From Tenggerimyces sp963762635 (GTDB lineage Bacteria; Actinomycetota; Actinomycetes; Propionibacteriales; Actinopolymorphaceae): a stretch of 64,000 nt of DNA. Positions 1-8,664 of this stretch are shown piece after piece. Within the stretch, counting starts at the first letter, position 1. Each line of letters begins with the position of its first letter. A program made the position numbers and the translations under genes. Where the stretch lies: assembly GCA_963762635.1 (NCBI GenBank), contig CAVXLQ010000010.1, positions 186,001 through 250,000 on the forward strand, read 5' to 3'. Under the pieces are notes generated by a model. It was not told the DNA's origin and ran no database searches. It saw only the letters and a list, made by a program, of their open reading frames with translations.

Positions 1-174
1 CGGGTCGGTACGGCTGAAGATCAGCCCCGGGCCGCCGGAGCCGGCAGGCGGCCCGATCTCGACGTCGTCGCCGTCCCTGTGCACAACCGTGTACCCCAGG
101 ACGTCACACCAGAACGCCGCCAGCTGCTCCGGTTCGCGGCACCGGACGAGGAGCTCGGTGATCTTGCTCGCCAT
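1..174 (-). CDS. VOC (glyoxalase/bleomycin-resistance fold) protein, truncated by window edge
   Basis: Only the first 58 residues are inside the window. The protein starts with MASKITELLVRCREP, followed by a segment reading LAAFWCDVLGY. This helix-then-DVLGY pattern opens the first beta-alpha-beta-beta-beta module of the vicinal oxygen chelate superfamily. The ATG is at 174. It lies 9 bases beyond the glycosylase stop on the same strand, so it is probably the last gene of the arginine operon transcript. The metal ligands of the second half are not visible, so substrate and enzymatic status are unknown. Confidence 0.75.
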   Translation of the reverse strand, partial: MASKITELLVRCREPEQLAAFWCDVLGYTVVHRDGDDVEIGPPAGSGGPGLIFSRTDP

Positions 175-183
175 GGCTTCAGG

Positions 184-804
184 CTAAGCGGTGGCTGAGC
201 GCCGTTTCGGCACGTGCGGCCGGTACGGCGACACCGAGGGCTCCCCGTCCACGTAGAACCGCCACGGCCGGTCGGCCGCCGCGGCGAGCCCGACCCGTCC
301 GGACGTACGGATCCGCGCCTTCGGCACCCGGCGGCCGGGCACCAGCCGGAGCGGCGACGCCTCGTCGCAGGCGTCGAGCCCGTTCTGCGCCTTCGCCACT
401 CCCAACGCCTGCGCCAGCCGCGCCGGTCCACGGGCCAGATCGCGCGCCGACTTCGTCGAGGCACGGCGCGTACGGGCGAGTGACTCCCCATCGACGACCT
501 CACCGGCGCGCACCAGCACCGCGGACGGTGTGCCGGGCGGGCCGCAGACGAGGTTCATGCACCAGTGCATGCCGTAGGTGAAGTAGACGTACACGAAGCC
601 AGGCGGGCCGAACATGACGGCGTTCCGCGGCGTCTGCCCGCGGTAGGCGTGCGAGCCCGGGTCGTTCGGCCCGTCGTACGCCTCGACCTCGGTCAGCCGC
701 ACGGCCACCAGGCCCTCGGGCGTCTCGTGCTCGAGCACACAGCCCAGCAACGCCGGAGCGACGCGGAGCACCGGGCGGTCGAGCACCGCGCGGTCGACGG
801 TCAC
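184..804 (-). CDS. mpg: DNA-3-methyladenine glycosylase (Mpg/AAG family)
   Basis: 206 residues, normal for bacterial AAG-type glycosylases, which excise alkylated purines such as 3-methyladenine and hypoxanthine in base-excision repair. Family motifs seen: TEVEAYDGPNDPGSHAYRG near residues 38-56, with the Glu that activates water; GFVYVYFTYGMHWCMNLV near 69-86; and VLVRAGEV near 96-103. The GTG start (804) overlaps the argH TGA by four bases, so it is translationally coupled to the arginine operon although unrelated in function. A similar argH-mpg arrangement is known in some actinobacteria. Confidence 0.93.
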   Translation of the reverse strand: MTVDRAVLDRPVLRVAPALLGCVLEHETPEGLVAVRLTEVEAYDGPNDPGSHAYRGQTPRNAVMFGPPGFVYVYFTYGMHWCMNLVCGPPGTPSAVLVRAGEVVDGESLARTRRASTKSARDLARGPARLAQALGVAKAQNGLDACDEASPLRLVPGRRVPKARIRTSGRVGLAAAADRPWRFYVDGEPSVSPYRPHVPKRRSATA

Positions 805-2216
805 AGCTGGGCGATCCAGGTCCGCGCCTCGACGATGTCGCCTCGGAGGTCGCCGAGCTGGCCGGCCACCCGTTCCGGCGCCGTCCCGCCCAGCGCGGAC
901 CGCGAGTGCATGGAGCCGATGACCGTCAGCACCTCGCGTACGTCCGGCGTCAGCTGCGGCGAGATCGCCGCCAGCTCCGCGTCGGTGAGGTCCGGCAGGT
1001 CCTTGCCCTGTTTCTCACACTCCTGCACGCAAGCGCCGGCGATCTCGTGCGCGTCGCGGAACACCACGCCCTGGCGCACGAGCCACTCCGCGATGTCGGT
1101 CGCCAGCGCGAAGCCCGTGGTCGCCGAGGCGCTCATGCGTTCGGCGTCGAACGTGCTCGTCGCCACCATCCCGGTCAACGCGGGCAGCACGAGCAGCAGC
1201 TGGTCGACGGTGTCGAAGACCGGCTCCTTGTCCTCCTGCAGGTCGCGGTTGTACGCGAACGGAAGCCCCTTGAGCATCGCGAGCACGCCGGTCAGGTGCC
1301 CGATCAGCCGGCCGGCCTTGCCGCGCGCCAGCTCGGCGATGTCCGGGTTCTTCTTCTGCGGCATGATCGACGACCCGGTCGAGTACGCGTCGTCGAGCCG
1401 CACCCAGCCGAACTCCGTCGACGCCCAGAGGCAGTACTCCTCCCCCAGCCGCGACAGGTGCACGCCGAGCATCGCGGTGCAGAACAGGAACTCCGCGACG
1501 AAGTCGCGGTCCGACACCGCGTCGATCGAGTTCGCGGCCGCGCTGTGGAAGCCGAGGTCCTTGGCGACGGCTTCCGGGTCGAGCGGCAGCGAGGAGCCCG
1601 CGAGCGCGCCCGAGCCGAGCGGCGAGACCGCGTTCCGTTCGACCCAGTCGTGCAACCGGTCGACGTCGCGGGCGAGCGACTGGACGTGCTTGCCCAGCTC
1701 GTGGCCGAACGAGACCGGCTGCGCGTGCTGCAGGTGGGTGAACCCTGGCGCGGCCGTGGCGGCGTGCCGTTCGGCCTGGTCGAGCAGCGCCTCCTGCAGC
1801 GCCACGACCTCGGTCGCGATCGCGCCGACCTGGTCGCGCAGGTAGAGCCGGAAGTCCGTCGCCACCTGGTCGTTGCGGCTCCGTCCTGCGCGCAGCTTGC
1901 CGCCGAGCGGACCGAGCCGTTCGATCAGCTCCCGCTCGGCCGCCGTGTGCACGTCCTCGTCGTCCGGCGACGGCTGGACGGCGCCGGACGCGATGCCCTC
2001 GCCGAGCTCGGCGAGGGCGGTCTCGACCTGGGCGAGCTCGTCGTCGGTGAGCAGGCCGGCGCTCCGCAGGACCCGGGCGTGCGCGCCGGTCTGGCGGAGG
2101 TCGTAGGGCGCCAGCCGCCAGTCGAAGTGCACCGACCTCGACAACCTGGCCAGCGCCTCGGACGGACCGCCGGCGAACCGGCCACCCCACAGCCTGGTCG
2201 GCTCCTGCTCACTCAC
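801..2216 (-). CDS. argH: Argininosuccinate lyase
   Basis: 471 residues, full length for the fumarase/aspartase superfamily enzyme that splits argininosuccinate into arginine and fumarate, the last step of arginine synthesis in the cytoplasm. The N-terminus has the usual LWGGRFAGGPSE, and the superfamily signature GSSIMPQKKNPD carries the catalytic serine loop. It starts at GTG 2216 behind AGAAGGAGAGCAC. It is the only arg gene with a sizeable upstream gap (128 bases), and that gap contains three copies of a 14-bp box, so it may have its own promoter in addition to read-through from argG. Confidence 0.97.
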   Translation of the reverse strand: MSEQEPTRLWGGRFAGGPSEALARLSRSVHFDWRLAPYDLRQTGAHARVLRSAGLLTDDELAQVETALAELGEGIASGAVQPSPDDEDVHTAAERELIERLGPLGGKLRAGRSRNDQVATDFRLYLRDQVGAIATEVVALQEALLDQAERHAATAAPGFTHLQHAQPVSFGHELGKHVQSLARDVDRLHDWVERNAVSPLGSGALAGSSLPLDPEAVAKDLGFHSAAANSIDAVSDRDFVAEFLFCTAMLGVHLSRLGEEYCLWASTEFGWVRLDDAYSTGSSIMPQKKNPDIAELARGKAGRLIGHLTGVLAMLKGLPFAYNRDLQEDKEPVFDTVDQLLLVLPALTGMVATSTFDAERMSASATTGFALATDIAEWLVRQGVVFRDAHEIAGACVQECEKQGKDLPDLTDAELAAISPQLTPDVREVLTVIGSMHSRSALGGTAPERVAGQLGDLRGDIVEARTWIAQL

Positions 2217-2245
2217 GTGCTCTCCTTCTCGTCCCGACGCCCGCG

Positions 2246-2332
2246 TAATCTACATAGGTCGATCACGCAAGCCGACATATGTAGATTAGCGGCGATCGGA
2301 TCCTCGAGGCCTGGCCTACCTATGTAGATTAA
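2246..2332. promoter_or_regulatory. Three copies of a 14-bp box in the argG-argH spacer
   Basis: ACCTATGTAGATTA occurs exactly at 2319-2332 and, inverted, at 2246-2259 (TAATCTACATAGGT). A third copy with one change, ACATATGTAGATTA, is at 2275-2288. The boxes sit between the argG stop and the argH ribosome site. They do not look like ArgR boxes, but they resemble the PadR promoter/operator at 27532-27553. Each contains TAGATT, a plausible actinobacterial -10. Function (operator or argH promoter) is inferred. Confidence 0.5.
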
Positions 2333-2344
2333 CGGTGGGTCGAG

Positions 2345-3544
2345 CTAGCTGTCAGCCTGGTCGCGCTTGGCGGCAATCTTGCTCGGCAGCCCCCAGAGCT
2401 CGACGAAGCCCCTCGCCAACGACTGGTCGAACGAGTCGCCCTCGTCGTACGTCGCGAGGTTGAAGTCGTACAGCGACCTCTCGCTGCGGCGTCCGTTCAC
2501 GACCGCGTTGCCGCCGTGCAGCTCGAGGCGGATGTCGCCGGACACGTGCTGCTGCGACTCGGCGAGGAACGCGTCCAGCGCGTACTTCAGCGGCGAGAAC
2601 CACAGCCCGTCGTACACCAGCTCGGTCCAGCGCTGGCCGACCTGGCGCTTGAAGCGCGCGAGGTCGCGCTCGACCGTGACGTTCTCCAGCTCGTGGTGCG
2701 CGGTGATCAACGTCATCGCGCCTGGTGCCTCGTAGATCTCGCGGCTCTTGATGCCCACGAGACGGTCCTCGACCATGTCGATCCGGCCGACGCCGTGCGC
2801 GCCGGCGCGCTGGTTCAGGATCTGGATCGCCTGCAGCGGCGTGACCGCGTCGCCGTCGATCGCGACCGGAAGGCCGCCCTCGAACGTGACGATGACCTCG
2901 TCCGGCGCCTTCCACTGCGTCGGGTCCTCGGTGTAGTCGTAGACGTCCTTGGTCGGCGCGTTCCACAGGTCCTCGAGGAAGCCGGTCTCGACCGCGCGGC
3001 CCCAGACGTTCTGGTCGACGGAGAACGGCGACTTCTTCGTGACGTCGATCGGCAGGCTGCGCTTCTCCGCGTACTCGATCGCCTTCTCGCGCGTCCAGGC
3101 GAAGTCGCGGACCGGAGCGAGCACCTTCAGGTCCGGCGCGAGCGCGCCGACACCGACCTCGAACCGGACCTGGTCGTTGCCCTTGCCCGTGCAGCCGTGC
3201 GCGACCGTCGACGCGCCGTGCTGGCGGGCCGCGGCCACGAGGTGCTTGACGATCAGCGGCCGCGACAGCGCCGACACGATCGGGTAACGATCCATGTAGA
3301 GCGCGTTCGCCTGCATGGCGGGCATGCAGAACTGCTCGGCGAACTCGTCCTTGGCGTCGACGACGGACACCTCGACCGCGCCGCAGGCCTTGGCCCGCGC
3401 CGCGATCGTGTCGAGGTCCTCGCCGCCCTGGCCGACGTCGACCGCGCACGCGATCACTTCGGCACCGGTCTCTTCGGCGATCCAGCCGATCGCCACGGAG
3501 GTGTCGAGCCCACCGGAATAGGCGAGCACGATGCGCTCGGTCAC
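2345..3544 (-). CDS. argG: Argininosuccinate synthase
   Basis: 399 residues, typical for class I argininosuccinate synthases. It joins citrulline and aspartate using ATP, with pyrophosphate release. The N-terminal ATP-pyrophosphatase P-loop AYSGGLDTSVAIGW (about residues 8-21) is intact, and STVAHGCTGKGNDQVRFE, which binds citrulline/aspartate, is present near residue 113. The start is GTG at 3544, overlapping the argR stop by four bases (GTGA), with AAGGAG just upstream inside argR. The argG reading frame is uninterrupted. Confidence 0.97.
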   Translation of the reverse strand: MTERIVLAYSGGLDTSVAIGWIAEETGAEVIACAVDVGQGGEDLDTIAARAKACGAVEVSVVDAKDEFAEQFCMPAMQANALYMDRYPIVSALSRPLIVKHLVAAARQHGASTVAHGCTGKGNDQVRFEVGVGALAPDLKVLAPVRDFAWTREKAIEYAEKRSLPIDVTKKSPFSVDQNVWGRAVETGFLEDLWNAPTKDVYDYTEDPTQWKAPDEVIVTFEGGLPVAIDGDAVTPLQAIQILNQRAGAHGVGRIDMVEDRLVGIKSREIYEAPGAMTLITAHHELENVTVERDLARFKRQVGQRWTELVYDGLWFSPLKYALDAFLAESQQHVSGDIRLELHGGNAVVNGRRSERSLYDFNLATYDEGDSFDQSLARGFVELWGLPSKIAAKRDQADS

Positions 3545-4068
3545 TTGTCTTGCTCCTTCGGTCGGTTCTTGCGCGCTAGGGACAGCAGGTGTTCGGCGAC
3601 GGCTTGGCCGCCTTCGGGGTCGCGGCTGACGACGAGAACGGTGTCGTCGCCGGCGATCGTGCCGAGAACGGCGTTCAGCTCGGCGTGGTCCAGCGCGGAG
3701 GCGTAGAACTGCGCCGCGCCCGGCGGGGTGCGGAGGACGACGAGGTTGGCCGACGCGACCGCGGAGACGAGAAGCTCGCCGGACACTCTCGCCAGCCGCG
3801 ACTCGGCCTGGTTCGGTTGGTTGGGTACGGCCCGGGGCCGTCGGTCGCCGCCCTCGCCGGGGAGCGCGTAGACGAGCACGCCGTCGGGGTTGCGTACGCG
3901 GACCGCGCCGAGCTCGTCGAGGTCGCGGGACAGTGTCGCCTGGGTCACGGCGATGCTGGCCTGCGCGAGCTTGTCGGCGAGCTCGGGCTGGGAACGGACC
4001 GAGTACCGCGACAGCACCTCGACGATGTACTGCTGCCGCGCGGTCTTCGTGGCCGGATGCGTACTCAT
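3541..4068 (-). CDS. argR: Arginine repressor ArgR
   Basis: 175 residues. The N-terminal winged helix-turn-helix (about 1-75) contains SQPELADKLAQ and TQATLSRDLDELGAVRV. The C-terminal oligomerisation and arginine-binding domain contains GTIAGDDTVLVV, whose paired aspartates contact arginine in this family. ArgR hexamers loaded with arginine repress arg operons at palindromic ARG boxes; a candidate target lies in front of argC (9694-9727). Start ATG 4068 overlaps the argF TGA, and its own TGA overlaps the argG GTG. Its place between argF and argG matches mycobacteria, streptomycetes and relatives. Confidence 0.96.
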   Translation of the reverse strand: MSTHPATKTARQQYIVEVLSRYSVRSQPELADKLAQASIAVTQATLSRDLDELGAVRVRNPDGVLVYALPGEGGDRRPRAVPNQPNQAESRLARVSGELLVSAVASANLVVLRTPPGAAQFYASALDHAELNAVLGTIAGDDTVLVVSRDPEGGQAVAEHLLSLARKNRPKEQDK

Positions 4069-4991
4069 CGAAGGAGCCACGTCAGCAGGGCCTTCTGTGC
4101 GTGCAGGCGGTTCTCCGCCTCGTCCCACACGACGCTCTGCGGACCGTCGAGTACCTCGGCCGCGATCTCCTTGCCGCGGTACGCGGGCAGGCAGTGCAGG
4201 ACGATCGCGTCGTCCTTGGCATTGCTCAGCAGCTCCTGGGTGAGCGAGAACGGGAGGAACGGCGCGGCCCGCTGCTCGGCCTCCTCCTCCTGGCCCATCG
4301 AGACCCACGTGTCGGTCGCGACCGCGTCTGCGCCCTTGACCGCCTCGACCGGGTCGGCGACGATCTCGACCGATCCCCCGGTCTGCGCGGCTATCTCCCT
4401 TGCCCTGGTGAGGATCGCCTCGTCGGGCTGGAACGCGGCGGGCGAGCCGATGCGGACGTGCAGGCCGGCGGTGGCGCCGCCGAGCAGGTACGAGTGGGCC
4501 ATGTTGTTGGCACCGTCGCCCAGGTAGGTGAACGTGAGGCCGCTCAGCGTTCCCTTGTGCTCCTTGACCGTTTGCAGGTCGGCGAGAATCTGGCACGGGT
4601 GGAACTGGTCGGTGAGCGCGTTGACGACCGGCACGCCGGCGTACTCCGCCAGCTCGTCGATGCGTTCCTGGCCGTACGTACGCCACACGATCGCCGCGAC
4701 CTGCGGGCCGAGCACGCGGGCGGTGTCGGCGACGGACTCTCGCACGCCGATCTGAGCCAGCCGGGAGTCGACCACCATCGGGTAGCCGCCGAGCTCGGAG
4801 ACACCGACGGTGAACGAGACCTGTGTGCGCAAGGTCGGCTTGTCGAACAGGATCGCCACGGTCTTCGGACCCTCGAGCGGGCGCTCGGCGAAGCGGTCCT
4901 TCTTCAACGCGGCCGCGAGGTCGAGGACCTCGGCCTGCTGCCCGGGCGTAAGGTCGTCGTCGCGGAGGAAGTGCTTGGGCATCGTGCTCAC
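4065..4991 (-). CDS. argF: Ornithine carbamoyltransferase
   Basis: 308 residues, the normal length. It makes citrulline from ornithine and carbamoyl phosphate. FHPCQILADLQT and HCLPAYRG (ornithine/carbamoyl phosphate side) are intact, and the remainder resembles the mycobacterial enzyme closely as I remember it. The carbamoyl-phosphate loop, usually S-T-R-T-R, reads T-L-R-T-Q here (residues 53-57), which is unusual and reported as a finding. Start is GTG 4991, overlapping the argD TGA; an in-frame ATG at 4982 is an alternative. Confidence 0.95.
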   Translation of the reverse strand: MSTMPKHFLRDDDLTPGQQAEVLDLAAALKKDRFAERPLEGPKTVAILFDKPTLRTQVSFTVGVSELGGYPMVVDSRLAQIGVRESVADTARVLGPQVAAIVWRTYGQERIDELAEYAGVPVVNALTDQFHPCQILADLQTVKEHKGTLSGLTFTYLGDGANNMAHSYLLGGATAGLHVRIGSPAAFQPDEAILTRAREIAAQTGGSVEIVADPVEAVKGADAVATDTWVSMGQEEEAEQRAAPFLPFSLTQELLSNAKDDAIVLHCLPAYRGKEIAAEVLDGPQSVVWDEAENRLHAQKALLTWLLR

Positions 4992-6179
4992 TCCCCGGCC
5001 TGGTCGAGGATGCCCGGCAGCGCGTCAACGAGCGCTTGCACCTGCTCGCTCGTGACGACGAACGGCGGCGCGAGGCGGACGGCGTCGGGCTGCAGCGCGT
5101 TGACGAGGAAGCCGGCCTTCTGCGCCGCCGCTTGAACTTGCGGCGCCTTCGCGTCGGTCAACACGATCGCGCGCCAGAGACCGAGGCCCCGGACGCCCTT
5201 CTTCAGCGGGTGGTCGATCGCGTCGATGCCGTGGGTGAGCTGTTCACCGAGCTCGGTGACCTTCGCCAGCAGGCCGTCGTTCTCGATCGTGGTCAGTACG
5301 GCGAGCGCCGCGGCGCAGGACACCGGGTTGCCGCCGAACGTCGAGCCGTGGTCGCCCTTCGCGAACGCGTCGCCGAACGGGCCGATGCCGATGCACGCGC
5401 CGATCGGCATGCCGCCGCCGAGTCCTTTGGCGAGCGTGAGCACGTCGGGCTTGACGTTCTCGTGCTGGTGGCCGAACCACGTTCCCGTACGGCCGATGCC
5501 GCTCTGGATCTCGTCGAGCACGAGCGTGGCGCCCGTCGCGTCGCAGATCTCGCGCGCCGCGGTGAGGTAGCCCGCGGGCGGCGGGACGACGCCGGCCTCG
5601 CCCTGGGTGGGTTCGAGGAAGACGCCGGCGCAGCTCTCGTCGACCGCGGACTTGAGCGCGTCGGTGTCGCCGTACGGGACGAACCGCACGTCGACACCGT
5701 ACGGGCCGAACGGCTCGCGGATCGACGCCTTGCCGGTGAGCGCGAGGGCCCCCATCGTGCGGCCGTGGAAGGAGTTCTCGGTCGAGACGAGGTAGCTGCG
5801 ACCGTTCGCCTTGCCGTGCTTCCAGACCAGCTTGAATGCGCGCCTCGTTCGCCTCGGTGCCGCTGTTGACGAGGAAGACCTTGCCTGGGTGGCCGACCAG
5901 CGAGAGGAGCTTCTCGGCGAGCTCGATCTCGCGCTCGTGCAGGAAGAGGTTGGAGGTGTGGGCGATCGTCGCGACCTGCTTCGAGACGGCCTCGACGAGC
6001 GCGGGGTGGGCGTGGCCGAGCGAGGAGACGGCGATGCCGCCGATGAAGTCGACGTACTCGTTGCCGTCGGCGTCCCACACCGTCGCGCCCTCGCCGCGCA
6101 CGAGCGCGGCCGGCGGCGTGCCGTAGTTGGGCATCAGCGCCGCGTTGAAGCGCTGCGCCAGCTCGTCGTACGCGGTCAC
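4988..6179 (-). CDS. argD: Acetylornithine aminotransferase, interrupted by a +1 frameshift
   Basis: This class III PLP aminotransferase converts N-acetylglutamate semialdehyde to N-acetylornithine. The N-terminal part (from GTG 6179) reads to GTEANEA. The C-terminal part in the next frame reads NSFHGRTMGALALTG, DEIQSGIGRTG and TLAKGLGGGMPIGA, the last with the PLP lysine. The frames change at about 5836-5843, where GAGGCGCGCATTC has one base too many for GAG-GCx-GCA-TTC. The corrected length is about 396 residues, normal for ArgD. All neighbouring arg genes are intact and overlapping, so a sequencing error is likelier than a true null. Confidence 0.9.
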
Positions 6180-7069
6180 GGTGCCTCCTTCGTGGATGGG
6201 TGAACCTGGGTGCCGATGCCCTCGTCGGTGAAGATCTCCAGCAGCAGCGCGTGGGGTACGCGGCCGTCGATCACGGTCGCGCGCGACACTCCCCCACGGA
6301 CGGCGCGCAGGCAGGCCTCCATCTTGGGCACCATGCCGGACGCGAGTGACGGGAGCATTTCGGCGAGCTCGTCGGCCGCGATCTCGGGGATGATCTCGTC
6401 GCTCGCCGGCCAGTCGCGGTAGAGGCCCTCGACGTCGGTGAGGACGACGAGCTTCTCCGCGTCGAGCGCGATCGCCAGCGCGCTCGCGGCGGTGTCGGCG
6501 TTCACGTTGTGGACCAGGCCGTCCTCGTCGGGCGCGACGCTCGACACCACCGGGATGCGGCCGTTGTCGATCAGGTCGACGACGGCCTCGGGACGTACGT
6601 TGACGACGTCGCCGACCAGGCCGATGTCGACGGTCGCGCCGTCCACGGTGGCCCCGCGGCGTTCGGCGGTGAACAGGCTCGCGTCCTCACCGGACAGGCC
6701 GACGGCGAACGGGCCGTGCTGGTTGACCAGACCGACGAGCTCGCGGCCGACCTGGCCGACGAGCACCATGCGGACGATCTCCATCGCCTCGGGCGTGGTG
6801 ACGCGGAGGCCGCCACGGAACTCGCTCTCGATGCCGAGCCGGTCGAGCATCGAGCTGATCTGCGGGCCGCCGCCGTGCACGATCACCGGGCGGACGCCGG
6901 CGTAGCGCAGGAACACGATGTCCTCGGCGAACGCCTGCTTGAGCTTGTCGTCGGTCATGGCGTTGCCGCCGTACTTGACGACGACCGTCCGGCCGTGGAA
7001 CCGCTCGAGCCAAGGCAGTGCCTGGGTGAGGATCGCGGCCTTCTGCAGTGCGGCTTCGTAGGCGCTCAT
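6176..7069 (-). CDS. argB: Acetylglutamate kinase
   Basis: 297 residues, amino acid kinase fold. It phosphorylates N-acetylglutamate, usually the arginine-feedback step. Seen: VVKYGGNAM near residue 30, VHGGGPQISSMLDRLGI near 65 (nucleotide and substrate glycine loops) and the C-terminal VPKMEACLRAV. ATG 7069 overlaps the argJ TGA, and its own TGA overlaps the argD GTG. The N-terminal helix (about residues 1-25, EAALQKAAILTQALPWLERF) resembles that of arginine-sensitive hexameric ArgB, so feedback control here is likely but inferred. Confidence 0.96.
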   Translation of the reverse strand: MSAYEAALQKAAILTQALPWLERFHGRTVVVKYGGNAMTDDKLKQAFAEDIVFLRYAGVRPVIVHGGGPQISSMLDRLGIESEFRGGLRVTTPEAMEIVRMVLVGQVGRELVGLVNQHGPFAVGLSGEDASLFTAERRGATVDGATVDIGLVGDVVNVRPEAVVDLIDNGRIPVVSSVAPDEDGLVHNVNADTAASALAIALDAEKLVVLTDVEGLYRDWPASDEIIPEIAADELAEMLPSLASGMVPKMEACLRAVRGGVSRATVIDGRVPHALLLEIFTDEGIGTQVHPSTKEAP

Positions 7070-8217
7070 GTGGAGTAGGCCGAGTTCTCGTGGACGTACG
7101 CGTGGGTGAGGTCGTTGGTCCAGATCGTCGCGGTCTCGTTGCCCGCCTTGAGATCGACCGTCACGGTGACCTTGCGGTCCGTCAAGTCGACCTTGTCACG
7201 GGACTCGCCGGGCTCGCCGTTCCTGCAGATCCAGACGCCGTTGAACGCGACGTCCAACGTGGCTGGGTCGAACGCCGCGTTGGTGGTGCCGACGGCGGCG
7301 AGGATCCTCCCCCAGTTGGGGTCCTTGCCGAACACGGCGCACTTGAACAGGTTGTTGCGGGCGATCGAACGGCCCACCTCGACCGCGTCGTCCTCGCTCG
7401 CGGCGTGGACGACCTCGATCGCGATGTCGTGGTCCGCACCCTCGGCGTCGGACATCAGCTGCTGGGCGAGACCGTGGCAGACCTCCTTGACCGCTTGGGC
7501 GAACGCGTCGTACGACGGCTTCACGCCGCTCGCGCCGCTGGCCATCAGCAGCACGGTGTCGTTCGTCGACATACAGCCGTCGGAGTCGAGGCGGTCGAAT
7601 GTCTGCTTGGTGGCTGCCCTCAGCGCGAGGTCTGTCGTGACCGGGTCGACGTCGGCGTCGGTGGTGAGGACGACGAGCATGGTGGCGAGCGACGGGGCGA
7701 GCATTCCGGCGCCCTTGGCCATGCCGCCGATCGACCAGCCTTCGCCCACGTAGGTGGACTGTTTGGACACGGTGTCGGTGGTCATGATCGCGGTCGCCGC
7801 GTCCTGGCCGCCGCTGGTCGCGAGGTTGCCGGCGGCCTCGGTGATGCCGTTCAGCAGCTTGTCGCTCTCGAGCTGCTCGCCGATCAGGCCGGTGGAGCAG
7901 ACGACGACGTCGATCGCACCGATGCCGAGCTTCTCGGCGACGAGCTCGGCTGACGCGTGGGTGTTCTGGAAGCCTTCCGGACCGGTGTAGCAGTTGGCAC
8001 CACCGGAGTTGAGGACGACGGCCTTGACCGTTCCGTCCTTGACGGCGGTCTCGCTCCACAGCACGGGGTTGGCCTTGCAGCGGTTGAGGGTGAAGACGGC
8101 GGCGGCCGCGTACGACGGACCGTCGTTGACGACGAGGGCGACGTCGGGCTTTCCGCTCTGCTTCAGCCCGGCGGTGACGCCGGCGGCGCGGAAACCCTTC
8201 GGATCGGTGACGCTCAC
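7066..8217 (-). CDS. argJ: Bifunctional ornithine acetyltransferase / N-acetylglutamate synthase
   Basis: 383 residues. ArgJ recycles the acetyl group from acetylornithine to glutamate and, in the bifunctional type, can also use acetyl-CoA; no separate argA is present here. The autocleavage region reads KGAGMLAPSLATML (about residues 163-176). Cleavage is expected between Ala and the nucleophilic Thr of ATML, giving alpha and beta chains. Start is GTG 8217 with AAAGGGAA upstream. It is the first gene after the ACT-domain gene, with a 39-base gap. Confidence 0.96.
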   Translation of the reverse strand: MSVTDPKGFRAAGVTAGLKQSGKPDVALVVNDGPSYAAAAVFTLNRCKANPVLWSETAVKDGTVKAVVLNSGGANCYTGPEGFQNTHASAELVAEKLGIGAIDVVVCSTGLIGEQLESDKLLNGITEAAGNLATSGGQDAATAIMTTDTVSKQSTYVGEGWSIGGMAKGAGMLAPSLATMLVVLTTDADVDPVTTDLALRAATKQTFDRLDSDGCMSTNDTVLLMASGASGVKPSYDAFAQAVKEVCHGLAQQLMSDAEGADHDIAIEVVHAASEDDAVEVGRSIARNNLFKCAVFGKDPNWGRILAAVGTTNAAFDPATLDVAFNGVWICRNGEPGESRDKVDLTDRKVTVTVDLKAGNETATIWTNDLTHAYVHENSAYST

Positions 8218-8256
8218 GGTGGTGATTCCCTTTCGGGGTTGGTCTCTCGAGTCGCT

Positions 8257-8664
8257 TCAGGCGGGGATGTGGTCGAGCACCGTGTGACGCCGTCGTCGCC
8301 AGGCGGTGTCGGCGGCGTCGGCTTGGCGTTCGGGGACCAGGACCCAGTCGGTGTCGAACGTGGAGACCGTGAGGACGCTGATGCTCGCCTCGGCAAGGGG
8401 TTCGAGCAGCTCGGCGAGCACCCCGACGAGATCGGGGTCGAGCAGGCCGGCGATCTCGTACGCGACGTACGGGCCGAGCATGCGCTCCTGGCTCGGCACG
8501 GCGTCGGCGGCACAGACGAGGGAGAGCTCGTTCGCCGTCCTGACGATCGCGCTGAGCGGGGTCGGCGCGTTCGCCCACCGCGGGACGTCGGCGTCGGGGG
8601 CCATGCGGCAGACGGCAACCGGGGTCGCATAGCGGCGGAGCGACCAGGTGCGTTCCTGTGTCAT
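8257..8664 (-). CDS. ACT-domain protein (ACT_7/CASTOR-like) embedded in the arginine operon
   Basis: 135 residues. The first third carries the pattern PLSAIVRTANELSLVCAADA. The C-terminal half, VGVLAELLEPLAEASISVLT followed by STFDTDWVLVPE, is the hallmark of the ACT_7 family, which includes the mammalian arginine sensor CASTOR1 and many small bacterial proteins of unproven function. ATG 8664 overlaps the argC TGA, so it is translated with argC and lies just upstream of argJ. A role in sensing arginine or another amino acid is inferred from family and position only. No catalytic domain is attached. Confidence 0.85.
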   Translation of the reverse strand: MTQERTWSLRRYATPVAVCRMAPDADVPRWANAPTPLSAIVRTANELSLVCAADAVPSQERMLGPYVAYEIAGLLDPDLVGVLAELLEPLAEASISVLTVSTFDTDWVLVPERQADAADTAWRRRRHTVLDHIPA

